A stretch of DNA of 9,545 nucleotides from Oscillospiraceae bacterium (GCA_031266955.1 JAISAA010000284.1:1-9545); one strand, 5' to 3'; counted from the stretch's first letter, positions 1 through 6,543 are shown. A program made the numbers and translations. The notes: generated from the sequence alone by a model not told the origin.

Positions 1-36
1 CCACTCCCCCAATGCCGCTGTATTTTATCGCATATT

Positions 37-74
37 ATGCAGTAAGGCGCTCAAACGTGAGCGCCTTACTGCAT
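37..74. repeat. perfect 17-bp inverted repeat (hairpin)
   Basis: Positions 37-53 are the exact reverse complement of 58-74, with a 4-nt loop (AACG) at 54-57. The arm reads ATGCAGTAAGGCGCTCA. There is no long T-run on either side (only TTT after the right arm), so it is not a textbook intrinsic terminator. It could be the 3' end signal of a gene left of the window, a small palindromic repeat, or a relic of the insertion that destroyed the neighbouring transposase. The structure is certain; its role is not. Confidence 0.8.
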
Positions 75-96
75 TTGGTGAAATCCAAAACATTAG

Positions 97-213
97 GGCG
101 CGGACATCGGGACGCTGACACCCCGCGAGCTGCAGCGGATCGGGGACTGGGTCAACAGCTACCCCTGCAAAATCCTCGGATACAAGACCGCAAATGAGAT
201 GGCGGCGGCGTAA
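97..213 (+). pseudogene. IS30-like transposase, C-terminal remnant
   Basis: A short open stretch follows an in-frame TAG at 94-96 and ends at TAA 211-213. It reads about 38 residues, containing LTPRELQRIGDWVNSYPC and then KILGYKTANEMAAA. The pattern 'N-x-x-P-x-K-x-L-G-Y-K-T-x-x-E' near the C-terminus is typical of IS30-family transposases (usually NxRPRKxLGYKTPxE). Everything upstream of this tail is missing: no other frame of 1-96 continues the protein, and a 17-bp hairpin sits there instead. No start codon or ribosome binding site precedes it, so I call it a dead fragment. IS3-type transposases end in a similar GYKTP motif, but the P-x-K-x-L spacing favours IS30. Confidence 0.7.
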
Positions 214-289
214 GGCCCTCGAAGAGGAAAAAACGATCCCCGCACGGGAGTATCGGGTTTGGCTGATATCTCTACCGTAATTAAAACCG

Positions 290-328
290 GTTGAAAAAAC
301 TGCGGCATTTTAATTTGCAATTTTCACT
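290..328. mobile_element. possible IS30-type element right end
   Basis: About 80 bp after the transposase stop lies an AT-rich stretch including TGCGGCATTTTAATTTGCAA at 301-320. Ends of IS30-family elements of Bacillota often have this flavour (a TGYxGCA... core followed by AATTTGCAATTT), and the distance from the transposase stop is reasonable. The matching left end is outside the window or lost, and no target duplication can be shown. This is a weak call based on resemblance only. Confidence 0.25.
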
Positions 329-353
329 ATGCTCGTTTGCCGTCCGGAGTTTC

Positions 354-382
354 TTGCCTACCACGGTCTTTTATGCTATTAT
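354..382 (+). promoter_or_regulatory. sigma-A-type promoter of the HD-Nudix-GNAT-HAD operon
   Basis: TTGCCT (354-359) and TATTAT (377-382) are separated by exactly 17 nt, and TG at 374-375 gives an extended -10. The predicted start near 389 leaves a leader of about 54 nt with GGAG at 432-435 before the ATG at 443. No better promoter is seen before any of the next three genes. Confidence 0.6.
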
Positions 383-442
383 TGTTCCGCGGCGGCGATC
401 CCGCGCGATAGAATCGTTTACATACGAGGACGGAGTTATATA

Positions 443-1126
443 ATGACTGATTTTTCAAAAATCGAAGCCTTTATGCTCGAAAAGATGAGCGACAGCGCTC
501 ACGACTGCGAGCACGTTTACCGCGTGCTGAACTACGCGCTCGACATCGCCGGGCACGAGAGCGGCGCGGACTATGACGTGCTGATTACGGCGTGCTTGCT
601 GCACGATATCGCGCGCTCGGAGCAGTTCGCGAACCCGGCGCTCGACCACGCCGAGGCAGGCGCGGAGATGGCAGAAAGCTGGCTGCTCTCCAACGGTCAC
701 ACGCCGGAATTCGCAGGGCGCGTGGGCGACTGCATCCGCGCGCACCGCTTCCGCTCCAACGCTCCGCCGACGAGCTTAGAGGCGAAGATACTGTTCGATG
801 CCGACAAGATCGATGTTTGCGGCGCGATGGGTATAGTCCGCACGATACAGTATGACGCCGTCATCGCGCGCCCCGTCTACACGCTCTCGCCGGACGGAGC
901 CGTCCTCGACGGGACATATGACGAAGCGCCGTCGATGATGAAAGAGTACAAATTCAAGCTCGAAAAAATATACGATAAATTCTTTACCAGCCGCGGCGCG
1001 GAGCTCGCCGCTGAGCGCAGGCACAGCGCCGTCGCGTTTTATAACGCCATCCTGTCCGAAGCTCAAAGCTGCTATAATAACGGCAAAGCCGCGATGCGCA
1101 AAATCGGCTTGCAAATCAGACGATAA
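443..1126 (+). CDS. HD-domain metal-dependent phosphohydrolase
   Basis: A 227-residue predicted HD-superfamily hydrolase, resembling the COG1418/YedJ type. The metal and catalytic residues expected of the fold are visible: H24, the H54-D55 pair in LLHDIAR, H69, H101 in RAHRF, and D119/D121 in ILFDADKID. The run AKILFDADKIDVCGAMG is characteristic of this subgroup. There is no signal peptide, so it is cytoplasmic. Such proteins hydrolyse phosphate esters of nucleotides or related metabolites; the substrate cannot be read from the sequence. I chose the ATG at 443 because GGAG (432-435) lies 7 nt upstream. The in-frame ATG at 329 has no ribosome binding site, and its extension would cover the promoter at 354-382. 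It is the first gene of a four-gene operon; its TAA overlaps the ribosome binding site (TAAGGAG) of the Nudix gene, suggesting coupled translation. Confidence 0.88.
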   Translation: MTDFSKIEAFMLEKMSDSAHDCEHVYRVLNYALDIAGHESGADYDVLITACLLHDIARSEQFANPALDHAEAGAEMAESWLLSNGHTPEFAGRVGDCIRAHRFRSNAPPTSLEAKILFDADKIDVCGAMGIVRTIQYDAVIARPVYTLSPDGAVLDGTYDEAPSMMKEYKFKLEKIYDKFFTSRGAELAAERRHSAVAFYNAILSEAQSCYNNGKAAMRKIGLQIRR

Positions 1127-1138
1127 GGAGAATTTTCT

Positions 1139-1651
1139 ATGAACACTATCACCCTGTCAAACGGCGCCGCCGCGTTCCTGAAGCGCGGCGGCGATTACCT
1201 GCTGATGAAGCGCGCCTCCAACCGAGAAATCTCGCCCGGCGTATGGAGCTCGCCCGCCGGTAAAATAGAGCGCGACGAGCTGAACGACCCGCAAGCCGCG
1301 TGCCTGCGCGAGGTGCAGGAGGAAACGGGCATTACCTCTGGCCAAATTCGGAACCTCACGCTTCGCTATATCATAGTGCGCCGCTATCGCGACACGATAC
1401 GGCAGACCTACGTCTATTTCGGCGAAACCGATGCCGAGCCCTCCGTCACGACAGACGAGGGCGAATTGTACTGGATACCCGAGCGCGAGCTGCTTGACCG
1501 CACATACACCGCGACGTTCACGGCTATGCTCGAGCACTATCTGCATACGCCGGACTCACGGCGCGTAGTCGTCGGCGTCGCGGAAAACGACAACGGCAAG
1601 TGCCGTATGGTCTGGACCGCGGCGGAGGCTTGGGAGGAGAGCGCGCTATGA
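1139..1651 (+). CDS. Nudix (MutT-like) hydrolase
   Basis: A 170-residue Nudix hydrolase, expected to cleave a nucleoside diphosphate linked to another moiety, with a divalent metal. The Nudix box runs from G41 to I65: G41, E47, then R57-E58, E61-E62 and G64 in REVQEETGI. The spacing between the first conserved Glu and the RE pair is nine residues rather than the canonical seven, as if two residues (near N49-D50) were inserted, a variation that occurs in some Nudix subfamilies. The strand before the box (AAAFLKRGGDYLLMKR) and the WSSPAGKIE segment are also typical. Residues 136-170 form a tail with no recognisable motif. The ribosome binding site TAAGGAG (1124-1130) lies 8 nt before the ATG. 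The stop overlaps the next gene's start as ATGA (1648-1651). The substrate is unknown; oxidised nucleotides or a cofactor diphosphate are both possible. Confidence 0.9.
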   Translation: MNTITLSNGAAAFLKRGGDYLLMKRASNREISPGVWSSPAGKIERDELNDPQAACLREVQEETGITSGQIRNLTLRYIIVRRYRDTIRQTYVYFGETDAEPSVTTDEGELYWIPERELLDRTYTATFTAMLEHYLHTPDSRRVVVGVAENDNGKCRMVWTAAEAWEESAL

Positions 1652-2595
1652 TGCATAAAGGCACAGTCACGCTCGAAACCGAACGGCTGATACTGCGGCG
1701 ATTTACGCACGATGACGCGGAGCCGATGTACCGCGGCCTGTACAGCGACGAGGACGCGATGCGCTTCCTGCCGTGGGAGCCGCACAAAAGCGCCGCCGAG
1801 ACCGAATTGCATCTGGCGGATTACACGGCGCACTACGCCGACGCCGGTTTTTACGCTTGGGCCATCGTTCCGAAAGAGTCCGGCGAGCCGGTCGGTTTTA
1901 TCGACGCTTCGACCGACGAGGCGATAAACGCCGTAAAAATCGACTACGGGATCGGCAAGCAGTGGTGGCGCCGCGGGTATACGTCGGAGGCGCTGTCGGC
2001 GCTCATCCGGTTTTTCTTCGGCGAGATCGGCGCGAACCGGATATGCGCGACGCATCATCCCGGCAACCCGAACAGCGGCGGCGTCATGCGAAAATGCGGT
2101 ATGAAATACGAAGGCACGCTCCGCCAAACCAGGCTCCGCAAGGGCAGATATTCCGACCGCGTATACTACGCCATCCTCGCCGAGGAATATTTCGGCACGG
2201 CGCAAGCGACGCGCGCCGCTGCAGCGCCGAAATACGTCCGCGTACAGACGCGGGAGCTCGCGTATCTCACGGGCAAGCCGCGCGGGGTATTCTCCGCCGT
2301 CAGCCACTTGGAGCGCAACGGCAAGCTGACGGAAGCGGAGCTTACCGCCTATCATTACATAGATAATGTTTGGTTTGAGGAACAATTGCCGAACCCGCCG
2401 TTCTATGACGACGACGCGCCCGGCAAGCCGATAACGTGGTTCAAAACCGCGTCCGCGGCGCATATGCTCGAAAAGCTCCGGCCTCTGACGGATATGCTGG
2501 ACAAGTACGGCACGCCCTACGACGTCGTGTACACCAACTTCCCCGGTCGCATAGTCTATGAGGACGAATGGCAGGTCGCCACGCTGGGCGATTGA
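1648..2595 (+). CDS. GNAT N-acetyltransferase fused to a C-terminal domain of unknown function
   Basis: A 315-residue protein of two parts. Residues ~5-182 are a RimJ/RimL-type GNAT acetyltransferase: LETERLILRRF at the N-terminus, an acetyl-CoA loop at QWWRRGYTSEAL (R108-R109-G110), and N-x-x-S-G-G-V-M-R-K-C-G-M in the later helix. This transfers acetyl from acetyl-CoA to an amine, substrate unknown. Residues ~195-315 form a separate domain that I remember as short stand-alone hypothetical proteins: an LTGKPRGVFSAV segment, then W-F-x-x-x-L-P-x-P-x-F, then ITWFKT, and a closing PGRIVYEDEWQV. That domain is known to me only as uncharacterised. The linker is short and Ala-rich (GTAQATRAAAA). 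I start at 1648 because it makes an ATGA overlap with the Nudix stop and lies 10 nt from GGGAGG (1632-1637); the next ATG at 1651 is also possible. The upstream in-frame ATG at 1600 lies inside the Nudix gene. Confidence 0.85.
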   Translation: MMHKGTVTLETERLILRRFTHDDAEPMYRGLYSDEDAMRFLPWEPHKSAAETELHLADYTAHYADAGFYAWAIVPKESGEPVGFIDASTDEAINAVKIDYGIGKQWWRRGYTSEALSALIRFFFGEIGANRICATHHPGNPNSGGVMRKCGMKYEGTLRQTRLRKGRYSDRVYYAILAEEYFGTAQATRAAAAPKYVRVQTRELAYLTGKPRGVFSAVSHLERNGKLTEAELTAYHYIDNVWFEEQLPNPPFYDDDAPGKPITWFKTASAAHMLEKLRPLTDMLDKYGTPYDVVYTNFPGRIVYEDEWQVATLGD

Positions 2596-2626
2596 CCGGC
2601 CAACGCCAACACGAAAGGAACACACA

Positions 2627-3472
2627 ATGAAAACCCTCTACATATCAGACCTTGACGGCACGCTGCTCAACGACAGCACCGAGTTGTCCGAGTACACCGT
2701 CCAAACGCTCAACCGCCTGATAGCCGACGGAATGAATTTCACCGTCGCCACAGCCCGCTCGGCTTACTCGGCGTGTAAAGTCCTCGAAAAGCTCAATCTT
2801 CGCCTGCCGATGATACTGAGCGGCGGCGTAATGCTCTATGACCCGGAAACGCGGGTATTCAGCAATGTAAAGTACATTCCGCCGGACGCCTCCGCCGCGG
2901 CGCTCGCCGCGATCCGCCGATACGGCCTGCCCGCGCTGCTGTACGCGCTGGACGGCGCGGAGCAAAACATATACTACGAGCCCGCTCTCGAAAACGCCGT
3001 GATGAAAGATTTCCGTGAGGGCAGATTATCCCGCTACGGCAAAAGGTTCACGCCGGTCAGCCGCCTGGAAGAGCTGCCGGCAGGCGGCGTCTGCCATATT
3101 GAGCTGATGGATACCCGCCCGCGCCTAAAACCGCTGTATGAGGAGCTCCGGCGGCTCGGCGGGTTGTCCGGCGAGCTCTACCGCAACACTTACACGGAAA
3201 ACGCGTGGATAGCGGATATATGCAGCGCGAAGGCTTCAAAGGGCGACGCCGCGCTGGAGCTTAAAAAGCTCGGCGGCTTTGACCGCCTTGTCGGCTTCGG
3301 CGATAATCTCAACGATCTGCCGCTGTTCGCGGTCTGCGATGAGCGCTATGCCGTCGCGAACGCGCAGGACGAGGTCCGCGCCGCCGCGACGGAGATCATC
3401 GGCGCGAATATTGACGACGGCGTCGCCCGCCGGCTGGACGACGCCGTTGCCCTCGGAAAAATTTGCTTGTAA
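2627..3472 (+). CDS. Cof-type HAD-superfamily phosphatase (class IIB)
   Basis: A 281-residue phosphatase of the HAD superfamily, Cof/YidA-like. Motif I is SDLDGTLL with nucleophile D8 and D10, motif II is T43/R45 in VATARS, motif III is K205 in AKASKGDAALEL, and motif IV is GDNLND at 225-230. The ~90-200 insert between motifs II and III is the class IIB substrate-specificity cap. Such enzymes dephosphorylate sugar phosphates, FMN, PLP or nucleotides with broad specificity. The length matches the family (about 270-290). AAAGGA (2614-2619) lies 7 nt before the chosen ATG, 31 nt after the GNAT stop; the in-frame ATG at 2558 is inside the GNAT gene and has no site. It is the last gene of operon 1. 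No terminator follows, and its stop codon is part of the next promoter. Confidence 0.9.
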   Translation: MKTLYISDLDGTLLNDSTELSEYTVQTLNRLIADGMNFTVATARSAYSACKVLEKLNLRLPMILSGGVMLYDPETRVFSNVKYIPPDASAAALAAIRRYGLPALLYALDGAEQNIYYEPALENAVMKDFREGRLSRYGKRFTPVSRLEELPAGGVCHIELMDTRPRLKPLYEELRRLGGLSGELYRNTYTENAWIADICSAKASKGDAALELKKLGGFDRLVGFGDNLNDLPLFAVCDERYAVANAQDEVRAAATEIIGANIDDGVARRLDDAVALGKICL

Positions 3473-3495
3473 TTCGGGCGCGGCTGCCGTATAAT
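3467..3495 (+). promoter_or_regulatory. promoter of the nagZ-like/alr unit, overlapping the HAD stop codon
   Basis: TTGTAA (3467-3472) and a perfect TATAAT (3490-3495) are spaced by 17 nt. The TAA of the HAD gene (3470-3472) is the second half of the -35 box. The expected start near 3502 leaves a leader of ~49 nt and GGGGGAG (3537-3543), 7 nt before the ATG at 3551. Confidence 0.7.
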
Positions 3496-3550
3496 GCAAA
3501 ATATATTTCAGAATTTAGCGTAAAAGCGGAATAAGCGGGGGAGCGGCGAT

Positions 3551-4903
3551 ATGAGCGAGGCGAACGGAGTAAACAAGCGTAAACCGGCGGCGGTCATAAT
3601 TTTTTCGGCGGCGGTCGTATTTTTAGCGGCGGCGAGCCTTGCCGTCTTGTATTTTTCATTCACATCGGAGACCGCCTCGGCGCGCGGAGAGCTGCCGCGC
3701 GTCGATACGCCGGTCATCCGGGCGCCCGCCCAAGACATTTTTCAAGATATTTCTCAAGATAATGTCCCGGACGACGTCCCGCCGCCCGAGGCCGGGACGC
3801 CCGAGCCCGCGCTTGAGGCGTTTATACCGGACGAGTATATTTCAGCCCGGGCGTCCGAAATACTCGCGTCGATGACGGATAAAGAAAAGCTGTATCAGCT
3901 CTTTTTCGTGACGCCGGAGGCTCTCACGGGCTACAAGCGGGTCTATCAGGCCGGAAACGCGACGAAAACGGCGCTCGAACGGTACCCCGTCGGCGGGATC
4001 GTATATTTTGAAAGCAATATAGACACGCCGGGGCAGATAAGCGATATGCTCGCCAAAACGCAGGAGCTGTCAAAAATCCCGCTGTTTCTCGGCGTGGACG
4101 AGGAGGGCGGGCGCGTCGCGCGGATAAGCTCACAGCGGGCGATGGGCTTTGACGCGATACCTCCGGCGGCGGAGCTCGGCGCGTCGGGGGATCCGGACGC
4201 CGCGTACTCGGCGGGGGTCAAGCTCGGCGATATGCTCTCATCGCTCGGCTTCAATATGGATTTCGCGCCCGTGGCGGACGTGCTCACAAATCCGGCGAAT
4301 ACGGAGATAGGCGACCGCTCGTTCGGGAGCGACGCCGCGCTTGTCGCCGAGATGACGGCGAGCTTTGTTGAGGGGCTTCATACAGCGGGGCTTCCCGCCG
4401 GGGGGATCGCCTCCGCGCTGAAGCATTTCCCCGGCCACGGCGGCATCGAAGGCGATTCGCACGCGGGCTACGTCGAAAGCTCGAAAACGGCGGACGAGCT
4501 GCGACAGACGGAGCTTTTGCCGTTTGCCGCCGGGATAGCCGCCGGCGCCGACTTTGTGCTCGTGTCTCATTTATCGGCTACGGGGATCGACGCGTCAGGC
4601 GAGCCGTCGTCGCTCTCCTCCGCGGTTGTCACCGGGCTGCTCAGAAACGAGCTCGGCTTCGGACGGATAATCATCACGGATTCGCTTTCGATGGGCGCTG
4701 TTACGGACGCGCACACGGGAGAGGAGGCCGCCGTTCTCGCGGTCCAGGCCGGGGCGGATATGCTGCTTATGCCGCCGGACCTGCAAAAGGCCGCGGCCGC
4801 GCTTGAAGCCGCCGTCGCGGACGGGCGCTTGACTACGGACAGGATAGACGAAAGCGTTTTGCGGATACTTTATGTAAAGCTCGAGCGGGGGATAATCGGA
4901 TAA
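3551..4903 (+). CDS. nagZ: membrane-anchored GH3 beta-N-acetylhexosaminidase (NagZ-like)
   Basis: A 450-residue glycoside hydrolase family 3 enzyme, expected to release terminal GlcNAc from muropeptides (GlcNAc-MurNAc or anhydro forms) in wall turnover. Residues 1-12 are basic and ~13-35 form a hydrophobic membrane anchor. Residues ~40-92 are an acidic, Pro-rich linker, and 93-450 are the TIM-barrel catalytic domain. Visible motifs are DEEGGRV (183-189), FAPVADV (238-244), KHFPGHG (291-297), the Asp-Ser-His (302-304) general acid/base pair of NagZ, and nucleophile D377 in ITDSLSMGA. The topology places the enzyme on the outer face, in line with B. subtilis NagZ being exported, unlike the cytoplasmic enzyme of enterobacteria. 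GGGGGAG lies 7 nt upstream of the ATG. alr follows after a single base, consistent with one transcript for wall recycling and D-alanine supply. Confidence 0.9.
   Translation: MSEANGVNKRKPAAVIIFSAAVVFLAAASLAVLYFSFTSETASARGELPRVDTPVIRAPAQDIFQDISQDNVPDDVPPPEAGTPEPALEAFIPDEYISARASEILASMTDKEKLYQLFFVTPEALTGYKRVYQAGNATKTALERYPVGGIVYFESNIDTPGQISDMLAKTQELSKIPLFLGVDEEGGRVARISSQRAMGFDAIPPAAELGASGDPDAAYSAGVKLGDMLSSLGFNMDFAPVADVLTNPANTEIGDRSFGSDAALVAEMTASFVEGLHTAGLPAGGIASALKHFPGHGGIEGDSHAGYVESSKTADELRQTELLPFAAGIAAGADFVLVSHLSATGIDASGEPSSLSSAVVTGLLRNELGFGRIIITDSLSMGAVTDAHTGEEAAVLAVQAGADMLLMPPDLQKAAAALEAAVADGRLTTDRIDESVLRILYVKLERGIIG
3731..3766 (+). repeat. three imperfect 12-nt tandem repeats in the nagZ linker
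   Basis: CAAGACATTTTT, CAAGATATTTCT and CAAGATAATGTC follow head to tail and keep the reading frame, encoding QDIF, QDIS and QDNV in the linker between membrane anchor and catalytic domain. The AT-rich unit stands out in a GC-rich gene. It probably expands or contracts by slippage, changing tether length by four residues per copy. Confidence 0.75.
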
Positions 4904-4904
4904 A

Positions 4905-6011
4905 ATGAGGACTTGGGCGGAGTGCAGCGAGGCGGCGCTTCGGAGCAATATACGGGAGCTTCGCAAAAGGCTCGGCGGGGCGGCGCTTGTCGGCGTCGTC
5001 AAGGCGAACGCCTACGGGCACGGGGATATCTGGGCGTCTAAAATACTCGTAGAGGAGGGCGCGGCCTATCTCTCCGTCGCGACGGCTGAGGAAGCTATCG
5101 CGCTGCGCGGGGCGGGGATATCGGCGCCGATCCTTATTTTCGGCATAACGCCGCCGGAACTCGCCCCGGAGCTTATCGGGCTCGGGCTTACGCAGACCGT
5201 CGCGGATATCGAAACTGCGGAGGCGTACTCGCGCGCCGCGCAAAAATTTGACAAGACGATGAAATGCCATTTGAAGCTCGACACCGGGATGGGACGGCTC
5301 GGTTTTCAAAGCGCCGGGGACGCCCGTTTGGCTTCGCCGGAGGCTGTCTTGGCGCTAACGCTGCCCGGACTTGAATTTGAGGGCGTGTACACGCATTTCG
5401 CGATGTCGGGCGAGAGCGGCGGCGAGACGTACACGCGCGGCCAGCTCGCGAAATTCAACGCGATAGTCCCTGAGCTCGAACGCGCGGCGGGGATACGCTT
5501 CGCCCTGCGCCACGCCGCGAACAGCGGCGCCGTCGCGGGCTATCCGGAGGCTATACTCGATATGGCGCGGCCCGGCATTATGCTGTACGGCTATCCGGAT
5601 AACGTTCCCGGGCTCACGCTTACGCCCGTTATGGAGCTGAAAACGCGCATAGCGCAGATAAAACGGCTTGCCGCCGGGGACAGCGTCAGCTATGGGCGGC
5701 GGTACACGGCGGCGCGGCCCGGCAGGGCGGCGGTGCTCCCTATCGGCTACGCGGACGGGCTGCCGCGCGCGCTGTCGAACAATATGTGCGTGCTGATAAA
5801 CGGAAAACCCGCGCGGCAGATCGGGACTATCTGTATGGATATGTGCGTCGTTGACTTAACGGATATACCGGAGGCGCGGGCCGGAGATACGGCGACAGTG
5901 TTCGGGCGGGAAAAAGGCTTTACGGCGGAGGAGCTGGCGGCGAGGCTCGGCACTATCTCCTACGAGCTGCTGTGCGGCGTTGCGAACCGCGTACCGAGGA
6001 TTTGCATATAA
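4905..6011 (+). CDS. alr: alanine racemase
   Basis: A 368-residue PLP-dependent alanine racemase converting L-alanine to D-alanine for peptidoglycan. K33 in VVKANAYGHG binds PLP. R131 in TGMGRLGF, Y263 in SVSYGRRY and Y282 in PIGYADGLPR correspond by motif and spacing to R136, the catalytic Y265 and Y284 of the Geobacillus enzyme. IGTICMDM (307-313) is the conserved substrate-side loop. Length and domain order (N-terminal barrel, C-terminal beta domain from ~240) are normal. The ATG at 4905 is one base after the TAA of the nagZ-like gene; a GGGGGA at 4887-4892 lies rather far (12 nt), so translational coupling is likely. There is no signal peptide. Followed by ndoA, the usual Bacillota order. 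Confidence 0.97.
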   Translation: MRTWAECSEAALRSNIRELRKRLGGAALVGVVKANAYGHGDIWASKILVEEGAAYLSVATAEEAIALRGAGISAPILIFGITPPELAPELIGLGLTQTVADIETAEAYSRAAQKFDKTMKCHLKLDTGMGRLGFQSAGDARLASPEAVLALTLPGLEFEGVYTHFAMSGESGGETYTRGQLAKFNAIVPELERAAGIRFALRHAANSGAVAGYPEAILDMARPGIMLYGYPDNVPGLTLTPVMELKTRIAQIKRLAAGDSVSYGRRYTAARPGRAAVLPIGYADGLPRALSNNMCVLINGKPARQIGTICMDMCVVDLTDIPEARAGDTATVFGREKGFTAEELAARLGTISYELLCGVANRVPRICI

Positions 6012-6058
6012 TATTGCGGAGCTGAGTATAAATTACGGCTCTTTGTGAAAGAATTAGT

Positions 6059-6094
6059 TTGACCGGTTACATAGCGTTACGCGTGTAATGTAAC
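6059..6094 (+). promoter_or_regulatory. possible ndoA promoter with operator-like dyad
   Basis: TTGACC (6059-6064) and TGTAAT (6084-6089) could be -35 and -10 boxes, but with a long 19-nt spacer. Laid over them are GTTACAT (6066-6072) and its exact reverse complement ATGTAAC (6088-6094). In between are a second GTTAC (6076-6080) and a GTAAT (6085-6089). Half-sites that abut the -35 and overlap the -10 are where a repressor would bind. The dyad is certain; the promoter is moderate, as ndoA may also be read through from alr. Confidence 0.45.
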
Positions 6095-6125
6095 GGGAAT
6101 CTGATTCGTCGGAGAGTGAAGCTGC

Positions 6126-6476
6126 GTGATTGCAAATGTAAAACGGGGAGATATTTTCTACGCCGACCTTAGTCCCGTCGTAGGGAGCGAGCAGGGAGGG
6201 ATGAGGCCCGTGCTCATCGTCCAGAACGACACGGGAAACAAGCACAGTCCAACGGTCATCGCCGCCGCGATAACCTCGCAAATAAACAAGGCGCGGCTGC
6301 CGACGCATATAGAGCTCGGCGCGAGCAGCTACGGCCTCAGTAAGGATTCGGTCATACTGTTAGAGCAGATACGCACTATCGACAAGCGCCGTCTGCGCGA
6401 GCATATGGGCCAGCTCGACGTTGAGCTGATGGATCAGGTGGATAACGCCATCGCCGTAAGCTTCGGGCTGAGCTGA
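6126..6476 (+). CDS. ndoA: EndoA/MazF-type endoribonuclease (PemK-like toxin)
   Basis: A 116-residue sequence-specific mRNA interferase, close to B. subtilis NdoA (EndoA), which cuts single-stranded RNA at UACAU and is also 116 residues long. Shared segments include VKRGDIFYADLSPVVGSEQG, RPVLIVQND, AAITSQI, LPTHIEL and DSVILLEQIRTIDK. R27 and T50 match the catalytic R25 and T48 of the B. subtilis enzyme with a constant offset of two. The start is a GTG at 6126 with GGAGAG (6111-6116) 9 nt upstream; no in-frame ATG fits. In B. subtilis the antitoxin gene ndoAI sits between alr and ndoA; here only 114 non-coding bases separate them, too few for a ~90-residue antitoxin. The gene is otherwise intact. 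Its place after alr is conserved in Bacillota, so I regard it as a chromosomal core copy, not a plasmid toxin. Confidence 0.95.
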   Translation: MIANVKRGDIFYADLSPVVGSEQGGMRPVLIVQNDTGNKHSPTVIAAAITSQINKARLPTHIELGASSYGLSKDSVILLEQIRTIDKRRLREHMGQLDVELMDQVDNAIAVSFGLS

Positions 6477-6514
6477 GCCCGCCCGCCGCGGCTCCGCGCC
6501 GTTTTCGACAAAGG

Positions 6515-6543
6515 TTGAATAATCCCCGCCGGTGTGCTACAAT
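6515..6543 (+). promoter_or_regulatory. promoter of the small secreted protein gene
   Basis: TTGAAT (6515-6520) and TACAAT (6538-6543) are 17 nt apart, with TG at 6535-6536 making an extended -10. The predicted start is near 6550, inside the loop of the overlapping hairpin at 6523-6573. GGGAG (6586-6590) then serves the ATG at 6601. Confidence 0.65.

Noticed and set aside
12..197. A 61-codon frame at the left edge on the + strand
   Set aside because: It has no ribosome binding site, runs through the hairpin, and overlaps the transposase remnant in a different frame that has recognisable similarity.
329..442. N-terminal extension of the HD protein from the ATG at 329
   Set aside because: No ribosome binding site precedes it and it contains the extended -10 promoter. 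The ATG at 443 has GGAG at the right distance and begins where family similarity begins.
1537..2625. A 362-codon open frame on the minus strand opposite the GNAT and Nudix genes
   Set aside because: It is a shadow of GC-rich coding DNA: Arg/Val-rich, without known motifs, and opposite two recognisable genes with ribosome binding sites.
6464..6481. Hairpin CGGGCT/AGCCCG at the end of ndoA as its terminator
   Set aside because: The stem is only 6 bp and no T-run follows; the structure at 6523-6581 is a better terminator.
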